Assembly (NCBI GenBank): GCA_965230625.1
Contig: CBDDLL010000001.1
Coordinates: forward strand, 4,960,001 to 5,024,000
Origin: Saccharicrinis sp965230625
GTDB taxonomy: Bacteria > Bacteroidota > Bacteroidia > Bacteroidales > Marinilabiliaceae
Direction: 5' to 3'
DNA length: 64,000 bases
Below the pieces are notes generated by a model. It searched no databases. It was not told the origin of the DNA and worked only from the letters and a program-made list of their open reading frames with translations. The first letter of the stretch is position 1. Every line of letters begins with the position of its first letter. Of this stretch, positions 1-7,800 are shown piece by piece. The position numbers were made by a program, and so were the translations under genes.

Positions 1-585
1 ACCATTTTGTCTATTGTTGTGATTTCGTGTAACAGCAATGACGACGAAATTGAAATAAATGATTTTAAAGGTTTTTATAAAATAAAGACTATTACGAGTA
101 GTCTTCCCATTGATTTAAACAATGATGGCTTAAAGTCTAATGACTATCTTCAAGAAATTAAATCAAATTATATTTCTTACGATGGCGAAATAATAGATTA
201 TAGATATAATAATGAGTTAGAACAAAATTTTGCAGAGGCAAGACCTACTCAATATCAATCAAACAATAATACTCAATTTTTGGACATTCGATTTCCATCT
301 CAACGAATAGACTCAATCTATCAAGGAAATGAGAACTATGTTATAATGAATATGGAATATCAGAAAATTTATACGGGATTTATTTATAAACTAACAGGTA
401 ACAACATTGAAATTGAATCTGACCCTTTTAATCATTTTGAATTTTTCGATATTAACAATTTTGAAATAAATAGAATTGATAAAACTGAATTTGAGGTACT
501 TTTTGATTTTAAAGTTTATGACTTTACAGAAAATGATTGGATTGAAACTAAACTTATTGGAAGATACGAAAAGGTGGAATTATAA
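1..585 (+). CDS. Lipoprotein of unknown function, 5' end cut by window edge
   Basis: The reading frame is open from the first base and ends with TAA at 583-585, giving about 194 residues. The first visible residues are hydrophobic and end in V-I-S-C followed by N-S-N-D-D, which looks like the end of a type II (lipoprotein) signal peptide; the true start codon therefore lies just outside the window. The rest is acidic and rich in Asn, Asp, Tyr and Phe, with alternating hydrophobic residues that suggest beta strands. I recognise no family. Downstream lie an inverted-repeat region and an insertion sequence, so the gene sits at the edge of an accessory region. A surface-exposed or periplasmic lipoprotein is the inference. 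Confidence 0.6.
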   Translation, partial: TILSIVVISCNSNDDEIEINDFKGFYKIKTITSSLPIDLNNDGLKSNDYLQEIKSNYISYDGEIIDYRYNNELEQNFAEARPTQYQSNNNTQFLDIRFPSQRIDSIYQGNENYVIMNMEYQKIYTGFIYKLTGNNIEIESDPFNHFEFFDINNFEINRIDKTEFEVLFDFKVYDFTENDWIETKLIGRYEKVEL

Positions 586-603
586 AAACCTCTGCTAACA
601 TCA

Positions 604-709
604 GCTATAGCAAATGCGGGCTGAATTATTAAAAACGAAGATATTACAACTAAATTGATTATGGTAAGCGGCCAAAAAAGCGGTTTCAAAATCCCGCACT
701 TGCCATAGC
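604..709. repeat. Long-range inverted repeat
   Basis: GCTATAGCAAATGCGGG (604-620) and CCCGCACTTGCCATAGC (693-709) are complementary at 15 of 17 positions, separated by about 72 bases, and both differences are A/G changes. The right arm lies 6 bases from the left end of the insertion sequence. Similar imperfect palindromes are common in intergenic DNA of Bacteroidota; I could not assign it to a named element and it lacks clear integron core sites. Confidence 0.45.
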
Positions 710-715
710 CAGAGT

Positions 716-2407
716 CGTCAGACTGTCTAAAAACCAAATTCACTGTTGAAAACGATTCATAAGTTGTGACATGGAAATTATCGTATGGCCCTGTTGTTTT
801 GTATCTTATAGATATGAAATTCATACAAGGACAAAACAGGGAACAAACACATCTTTTTCCAATTTCTTTGGATCAGGCCATTGAACCAGACAATGAAGTG
901 CGTATAATAGATTTGTTTGTAGATAGCCTTGATATTGGCAACATGGGTTTTGATGTTGGGTTTGTTGAAAACGGGAGGCCTGCGTATCATCTGTCCGACT
1001 TACTAAAACTCTACATTTATGGGTATATGAATCGCATCCGTTCGTCGCGACAGTTAGAAAAGGAAAGTAAACGTAATATTGAGGTGATGTGGTTAATACA
1101 TTCACTTTCGCCCGATCACAATACCATCTCAAACTTCCGCAAAAACAACCCCAAAGCCATAAAAAAGGTATTTAGGGAAACAGTACGCATAGTCCGTAAT
1201 TTCGAACTTATTGGCGGCAAATAACTGGCAGGCGATAGCACAAAGCTACGTGCACAGAACAGTAAAAAAAACAACTATAACCAAAAGAAAATAGACCGGC
1301 ATATCGAATATATTGAGAACAAAATAGATGAACATAACAAGGCTATTGCGGAAAAAGATGGGGATAAGCAGGAGCATAAAAAAGAAATAGAGAAACACGA
1401 AAACCGAAAAGAAGGCTATGAGCAGTTGGAGCAACAGTTAAAGCAATCCGGTCTGTCGCAAATATCCACTTCCGACCCTGATAGTCGTCACATGATTACC
1501 CGTAACAATATAATGGAAGTAGCCTATAATGCCCAAACTACGGTTGACGACAAAAACAACCTACCGATAGATTACAAAGTGACCAATGCCAACGACTGCA
1601 AGGCCATGGGAAATATGCTTCAAAGAGCCAAAAGTATTCTGGGCACCAATAAATTTACGGCCTTGTACGATAAGGGATATCATACGGGATCGGAATTTGA
1701 TATGGCGGATAAATTAGGTATAAAAACAATTGTAGCCATTCCCGGCGTGGCAGCTCAAGCTCCAGACCCGGCATATAATGTCGAGCACTTTAAATATGAT
1801 AATTTGGATGATTGTTACATTTGCCCCAGGGGTCACCGAATGATCATCACCGGAAAATTACACCAAGCCAAAACTTATCAATTTAAGCGGTACACTACTA
1901 AAGCATGCAAAAGTTGTGAGGATAAATATAAATGTAGTAAAGCAAAGTATGGTAAAGCCATACAGCGTAGCGAATATCAAGAGCTCATCAAGTTAAATAA
2001 GGATAGAGTAAATAATAACCAAAATTATTACAGGCGTCGACAGGCCATTGTCGAACACCCCTACGGCACAATCAAACGGCAATGGGGATTCAATTACATT
2101 ATAACAAAGAAATTTATCCATCGAGCCGAAGCAGACCTTGGCCTGATAATGAATGCCTATAATCTAAGAAGGCTTATCAATATCATAGGAAAAGAGCAGC
2201 TGGTGAAATACCTGCAAAGTATAGTCTCTGCGTTGCTAAATCAAAACAGCCTAAATTGTTTCTTCTCGAATATTGTAAGCTATTTAATTATCAAAATAAA
2301 TTATTATCATTATTTTCAGTTCGTAAATAAAACGGCAATAAGGAGCTAAAAACGGCATAAAAAACTATGAATCATTAAATGTTTTTGAGTTTTTAGACAG
2401 ACTGACG
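716..2407 (+). mobile_element. IS1182-family insertion sequence
   Basis: Terminal inverted repeats CGTCAGACTGTCTAAAAAC (716-734) and, on the other strand, CGTCAGTCTGTCTAAAAAC (2407-2389) match at 18 of 19 positions and enclose one transposase frame. The size of about 1.7 kb suits an IS1182-type element. The outer CGTCA of each arm might instead be target sequence. No clear direct target duplication is visible just outside the repeats. The right end abuts a group II intron fragment. Confidence 0.75.
814..2349 (+). pseudogene. IS1182-family DDE transposase interrupted by one in-frame stop
   Basis: Two open stretches, up to 1224 and from 1426 onward, lie in the same frame. The sequence between also reads as transposase (A-G-D-S-T-K-L-R-A-Q-N-S at about 1228-1263). 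The only interruption is TAA at 1222-1224, where one base change from a sense codon such as TTA would explain it. The N-terminal part matches the DUF772 region (H-L-F-P-I-S-L-D-Q near residue 12), followed by a charged coiled-coil insert and a C-terminal DDE domain with C-x2-C-type cysteines near 1834-1932. I chose ATG 814 because it matches the usual family start; an ATG at 766 is also in frame. The protein would be about 511 residues if repaired. Confidence 0.8.
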
Positions 2408-2613
2408 TCGGATGTTTTGGACGTTACAATAATGTGCTTGCTTATCCAACCTCATAGCCTCATATCAGATTTCTGTTCGTCAGTAACAGAATTTGCCGTT
2501 TGACTTCCTTCACTGCTACCGTCACCGGTAACCAGCTTGTCACTTGCTAACAGTTCGAAGCGTTACCTCCGCCTGTTCGGGACTTTCACCCTATAGATAT
2601 TAAATAAATACAC
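2408..2613 (-). mobile_element. 5' fragment of a group II intron
   Basis: Read on the minus strand from 2613, the sequence starts GTGTAT and continues through TAGGGTGAAAGTCCCGAAC and AGCAGTGAAGGAAGTC. These are characteristic of domain I of bacterial group II introns, as I recognise them from sequence memory. About 200 bases are present before the right end of the insertion sequence. No intron-encoded reverse transcriptase and no domain V/VI are visible on either side of the insertion sequence, so this is a truncated remnant rather than a split intron. Confidence 0.55.
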
Positions 2614-2902
2614 CCGTTCCCGAGGTTTGCTGAGAATTATTTGTATTTTCAAACTTTTTTAACAACTTCGGGTGTGGGTGTACTGCAGCACATGCAGGGC
2701 ACACACAGCCTGTAATATTTAATGGCAGGTCGGTGGTGTTTTGGCAGTTATGTATCCCGCATATAGTCTTTGTCTGGTGGACAAAGACGCTGTCCGCAAA
2801 ATCTGCCACCTAAATATACAGGTGAACGTTAGCGGTTATAAAAAATAGCATAAACATTGAAACTAATCTTAGTAGTATTAATACCAGTTACAATCTTGAT
2901 TC
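2614..2902. other. Intergenic region with a strong hairpin; no convincing gene
   Basis: The minus-strand frame through here (2600-2809) crosses the intron boundary and is probably not a gene. A perfect 9-bp inverted repeat, GTCTTTGTC (2766-2774) and GACAAAGAC (2780-2788), has a 5-base loop. The minus-strand sequence resembles repeat-like intergenic DNA seen in other Bacteroidota, and it served as the insertion site of the intron. Confidence 0.4.
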
Positions 2903-3031
2903 TTATTCTTTATTTAAAGTAAAAGTAGACATTCCAATATCACCAGCAAAGACAACAACATCAGCATTGTCAAAACTAAGTTGATTATACCCAAACTCTT
3001 GATGTATATCGCTAATGATTTGTATTTTCAT
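2903..3031 (-). pseudogene. N-terminal remnant of a calcineurin-like metallophosphoesterase
   Basis: A 42-codon minus-strand frame starts at ATG 3031 and stops at 2903-2905. It begins M-K-I-Q-I-I-S-D-I-H and contains V-V-V-F-A-G-D-I-G. The D-x-H and G-D motifs are metal-binding blocks I and II of the calcineurin-like phosphoesterase family, at the spacing usual for small members such as YfcE-like proteins. The family is normally 200 residues or more, so the catalytic GNH[DE] and later histidine motifs are missing. It is either a remnant left by rearrangement or an alternate short product. Two palindromes lie just upstream of its start. Confidence 0.6.
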
Positions 3032-3049
3032 CTAAAAATTGCATTAACA

Positions 3050-3104
3050 ATACCCGTTCGGGTATAATATTCGCTAAAAACGATGACATTACACCCGTTC
3101 GGGT
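3050..3104. promoter_or_regulatory. Paired palindromes, operator-like
   Basis: ATACCCGTTCGGGTAT at 3050-3065 has perfect 7-bp arms around TT, and ACCCGTTCGGGT at 3093-3104 repeats its core. The centres are 41 bp apart, about four helical turns. They lie 20-75 bases upstream of the metallophosphoesterase remnant and just after the Fic stop codon. No T-tract follows, so an operator for a dimeric repressor is more likely than a terminator. Confidence 0.5.
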
Positions 3105-3114
3105 ATAGCTTATC

Positions 3115-4644
3115 TTATTTTAAACCTTCTTGCACCAATCCTCCCAAAAACTTTGCAAAATCTGTAATATCACCATGAACACTAGCTTGTTCCAGTGCTG
3201 CCATATAAGCGTCTCTTTGAGCCAGAGGAACAACAGTCCAGGAATACCCCCCGGAGGCAAGCATCACATTAAACAGAAAACGCCCAATGCGGCCATTACC
3301 ATCCATATAAGGATGGATAAATACGAATAAAAAATGCCCCAAAACAGCTCGAACACCAGCATGTGTTTCTTCTCTAATCAAATCAAATAAAACAGGCATA
3401 GCATCCCGAACCGCATCTGGATTAAGTGGGGTATGCATTGAACCTTTAATATAAACCTGAGCTGAACGATAACCAGCCAAATCAGCTGCTTTTAAAAGAC
3501 CAGCTGTAAAACTTGGTGCAAATAACTCCCGATACCAATCACCATGATTATCATCTGCGACTTCTCCCGCATTCTCACCTTCCAATATTGCTTTTATACT
3601 ATCTTTAACCAACTGGAATGCTTGATAGTATCCTCTTGCTGCCATAACATTTCTGGCTTCCTGATCTGCTTCATTATCTTTTGGATTCCAGTTGCCACTT
3701 TTCACTTTCTCAATTAATTCGGATGTAACTCGATACCCTTCTATTGACAGAGAATTATATGCATCATCTGCATAGTTATCTTCTACCTCTTTTAAATAAG
3801 CTTTAATATCTGATGGCAATTCTTTTGGTGCAGGAAAGTTCCTAACTACTATTTCTCTCATATTGTGCCACATTAAACGCATCCGATTTGCATAAGGAGA
3901 AGCATCTCTTGTACTCAGCTTAATAGTAAATTGTTCAGTAAACGGATCATTCTCACGAATAACATACCCAGCAGATTTCATTGTTTTAAGTATATTATCT
4001 GCCAACTTTTTGCTGCCAATATTCCTAAGTGCTCCTGCTAGGCGGCCCGAAACAACACTATGTCCACCATTAAGTAACTTTTCGAGTAAAACAGAACTGT
4101 ATTTAACCATAGCAAGACAAGCCCTGGCATCTGTAGCATATCGGGTAAAAAAGTCCTCTCCTACAGCGATAAGACCATCTTCCAGTCCATAAAGTTGCAA
4201 TCCGTCTTTAATTACCCTTGACTCTTTATCTACAATCTTTAGTTTATTGTCCAGAATTGAAGTGCCATGAAGTAACTGTAATATATTGTTGTTGGCTTTT
4301 GGAGAACGCACCAAAAGCTGAACAGGAATAATAGTATTACCACTATGTAATAGCAATGATTGTTCAGGAGAAAGGCACCAGTCGTTACCAAAACGTGAAT
4401 TCACATATGTAGAAACAAATCTCCAGAAGGACATATACCACGATGTTGTATCTCCTTCTCGCTCATCAGGCCGAGTTGAAATATACCACCCTTTAATTAT
4501 TTCCTTGATAAATCCATTGTCTTTCAATATCTTTTTATGTGGAGCTGTCAGATTATCTGCATTTATTATAATAACATCATTATCTTGCTGTAACTCTTGT
4601 AATGCTTCCAAAGCATTCGCAAGTTTCTGTTGTGGTGTTGCCAT
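3115..4644 (-). CDS. Fic-domain AMP-transferase with AbiEi-like N-terminal region
   Basis: The protein of 509 residues carries H-P-Y-M-D-G-N-G-R-I-G-R near residue 446, the canonical Fic active site (HPFx[DE]GNGRxGR), which transfers AMP or a related group from a nucleotide to a target side chain. N-S-L-S-I-E-G near residue 297 fits the inhibitory [ST]xxxE[GN] motif, placing the blocking helix before the Fic core as in class II Fic proteins. The first 200 residues resemble the AbiEi/winged-helix antitoxin type (residues 30-60 read G-F-I-K-E-I-I-K-G-W-Y-I-S; then W-R-F-V-S-T-Y-V-N). The gene is the last of a same-strand cassette, 181 bases after the helicase stop, and has its own repeat-laden upstream region. 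The target is not predictable from sequence. An ordinary housekeeping Fic role cannot be excluded. Confidence 0.88.
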   Translation of the reverse strand: MATPQQKLANALEALQELQQDNDVIIINADNLTAPHKKILKDNGFIKEIIKGWYISTRPDEREGDTTSWYMSFWRFVSTYVNSRFGNDWCLSPEQSLLLHSGNTIIPVQLLVRSPKANNNILQLLHGTSILDNKLKIVDKESRVIKDGLQLYGLEDGLIAVGEDFFTRYATDARACLAMVKYSSVLLEKLLNGGHSVVSGRLAGALRNIGSKKLADNILKTMKSAGYVIRENDPFTEQFTIKLSTRDASPYANRMRLMWHNMREIVVRNFPAPKELPSDIKAYLKEVEDNYADDAYNSLSIEGYRVTSELIEKVKSGNWNPKDNEADQEARNVMAARGYYQAFQLVKDSIKAILEGENAGEVADDNHGDWYRELFAPSFTAGLLKAADLAGYRSAQVYIKGSMHTPLNPDAVRDAMPVLFDLIREETHAGVRAVLGHFLFVFIHPYMDGNGRIGRFLFNVMLASGGYSWTVVPLAQRDAYMAALEQASVHGDITDFAKFLGGLVQEGLK

Positions 4645-4664
4645 GATTTCCTTTGCTTAAAACC

Positions 4665-4752
4665 TGTATTACTTTTAGTATTTACCCATGCATCATATTT
4701 AGTAAACACAAATGTAGCATATTTAGTTTATAACCATGTATTATTTTTAGTA
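4665..4752. repeat. Four direct repeats at exact 24-bp spacing upstream of the Fic gene
   Basis: The boxes TGTATTACTTTTAGTA (4665), TGCATCATATTTAGTA (4689), TGTAGCATATTTAGTT (4713) and TGTATTATTTTTAGTA (4737) are 16 bp each, separated by 8-bp unrelated spacers. The consensus is TGtAtyATwTTTAGTA. They fill the interval between the Fic start codon (4644) and the helicase stop (4826). Phased direct repeats of this kind are typical of cooperative regulator binding, most simply by the AbiEi-like N-terminus of the Fic protein or by the DUF6088 protein; which one is inference. Confidence 0.75.
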
Positions 4753-4825
4753 TATGTATACATAAAACTTAATTTCAGTAGAATACAAAAGCAAATACCT
4801 TTATAAAAAGATCCTTAAATGTAGA

Positions 4826-7800
4826 CTATGCTAGGTAATCCGAATTACAATTAACTGCTTGAACATCTGGCTTAATAAATTTCAACTCCGGTAAAACAAT
4901 CTTTATTTCATCCTCCAACTCTTCTTTCTTCCAGTACACTATATAATTTATTACCGATTCTTTAAGCTTATAGCCTTTATTCTGATAGTTGCTTTTTATT
5001 TCTTTATACCTATTTGAAAATTTCAGAATACAATTTCCATTTTCGTCAAAGCAACCATCATTATTAACTCTTAGTGTATCGCCACATTTTAGGTTAGCAA
5101 TTAATTTTTGACGGTAAATAAAATAATCGAGCCAAATATCTTTATGAGAAAGCTGTATAACTAACAAATTCGAAGCCTCATACTGTGAGTCATCATTTTT
5201 TCGTTCTAAATTTTCACAAGCAATATCGTCAAGGTAGTTAGTATTTAAGTGAATCGTTAGATGTTGTTTTGCCCTGGTCATTGCAACATATAATTCACGC
5301 TTCTTTGCATCATTATCAGGATTAAAACCATTCAGCATTAAAAACACATTATCAAACTCTTTACCTTTCGCTTTATGAATTGTGGATACAAAAATTACTT
5401 CTCCATTTGTGCTCACAAAGTCTTCAAGCTTGGACTCCCTAACAAAAACTTCAAAATCAGATTGATATTTCTTTTTCGGATTGCTTAGCTCAAAATCCTT
5501 GATCAGGTTATCACAAATATTAATCTTAGTGCTTTCCTTGTAATTGTCACTTAGTTTACGTTTTGCTGCTTGCCAATTTTCTTCGGTAATGGTATACTTT
5601 TCCTCAGTAAAATTAAGTTGCTCAATAAAATATCGTACTTCTACTAAATTATATAAGCTAAATCCTTCATTGGTTTGGATTAGCTTAGCAGGTAAACCTC
5701 CATGATTCAAGAGACCTGCAATTTGTAATGCTTCAGAATTTGTATGAGTTAATACACATGTTGTTCCTATTAGATCTGATGACAAGATGTTTCTAACAAC
5801 AGGCTCAATAAGATTAGAAGCTGAGTACTTAATTAACTTAACTAATCCTAATTCACTTGAATGGGGAACAATGGGAGTTTCTTTAAGGCGGTGAGTAATC
5901 TTGTTGGCAAACTGATTTGTGAATTCTACAAGATTGGCTTTACTTCGAAAGTTTTCAATCAGCTCAACTTTTTTGGCTTTTTGTTCTGAAATAAATTGTT
6001 CCAGGTACTGAGAGCTTGCTCCTCTGAACTCGTAGATATTCTGGTCGTCATCACCAACGGCTATCACCCTCATTTCTTCATTATGTTCCATCAAGACTTT
6101 TATAAGCTCAAATTCATGGATGTCCATATCCTGAGCTTCGTCGATAACAAGAACAGTCTTAGTGATTCGATTTGGTTCAATATCTTTATTTTGAATTTTC
6201 TCAACAGTCTTATTAATGATTGTTTGCGATTTTTCAATTGTGCCAACCTTTCCCAATAAATCGAAGCAATAAGCATGAAAAGTTTTTATTTCAATGAATG
6301 CGGCTGCATTCCCTATCAACTCAAATAAGCGTTTTTTAAACTCAGTAGCTGCAGCCCTTGAAAAGGTTAACATCAACAATTGCTCATGCTTAACATCTTC
6401 CATCAAATATAATGATGCAAGTTTGTGAACTAATACTCTTGTTTTTCCACTACCAGGACCAGCAGCAACAGCAATATAAGGCGAACTATTATCTTTTATG
6501 ATACTTAATTGAGCAGGCGATAGTTCTCCAAATAGCTGCCTGAATTTTGCGGGAGTAATATTTATTTTTATTTCATCCTTCCTACTCCCTTTAAAGTACT
6601 TATTCAGAAAAGAAGTATAATTAAGCTGAAAATAATCTTCAACAAACTGTAAAGCTTCCTTATAATCCCGAATCATTTTTTTTGCATACTCACCTACTAT
6701 ATGAATCTGCTGAACTTTGTTTTCATAAAACTGATTTAACTTCCTGTAATCATCAACTTTATATCGTTTTTTATTATCCTGCTCCAGCCGTTCAATACTA
6801 AGCTTATTATATACAACAAGAAAACCACCTTCAATCTTTATAGCATCAATTCTTGATAAATAAAACAACGCATCTTCTACATCTGCTAACGAGACATTGA
6901 GTTTAAACAGAGCATTTTGGTTTTCATATTCCTTTTTCAACTCATGTACAGAGAATTCTACCAAAACCTGTTCTTTATTTTTATCTACAAGAGAAAGCTT
7001 TTCATTGCTTTTTAAATACAGGTAATCCACAATAAAGCCGGCTAACTCATGCCGTTTTTCTAATTTCGCTTTTAGCTCCGGTTCAGAATAGTTCGATAAA
7101 ATTGTCAGGTAATTCTTTGAATAGTCGTGTTGCTTTCGTTTTAACCAATTTTTGATAACCCAGAAGTTAATAATGGTTTTAATCTTATTGGGAGATACAT
7201 CAGAACATCCACTTTCTTCAGCCTGTTCGTTTAGCTCTTTTATATGAAATGACTTTTCCTGTTCTTCAAATTGCGTTACCAAAAACTTTTCTATTCTGCT
7301 AATAGAATTGACGATGTTTAACGAGCGATTTTTATTTTCACCCCGTTTAATAAAGGCTGTTAAATCTTTTGTATCGGCAAGTATTTTTTCTTCCCGCAAT
7401 AAGTTAACTACATTTATTACTTCCTCTTTTACAATGCCCAAGTGGTCTGAAATATAATCTATTCTCGATTCCCCTGCTTCATCGCTTGCTTGCTTTCTAC
7501 TTTTACTGGAAAACAGCTTTTTAATAATCCGGACCGCATGTTCCTTTTGTCTATCATTAAACTTTTCTGATAAGTTAATTTTCTCAATAGCTTCCTGAGC
7601 GTTCTTTGATAGAATACTATTAGCAAAAATTCTAGGCATATTTTGCCCACGCTTTAGGTATCCTGCTTCTTCCAGCGCAGATATAGCAGTAGTTACCCTT
7701 GTCTCTATTTCCACCACATTATCATCCCATCCTGCCTTTCTTGCAATTTCTAATGCTGAATTAGATACATTTAACCTAAATCGGGTAATGTCTTTTATGG

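Noticed and set aside
604..709. Possible integron attC site before the insertion sequence
   Set aside because: The inverted repeat lacks core-site sequences at its ends (RYYYAAC and GTTRRRY are not found in the right places), and no integrase gene or second site is present.
2600..2809. Minus-strand frame of 69 residues
   Set aside because: It crosses the inferred 5' end of the group II intron and has a composition typical of repeat DNA, with no family match.
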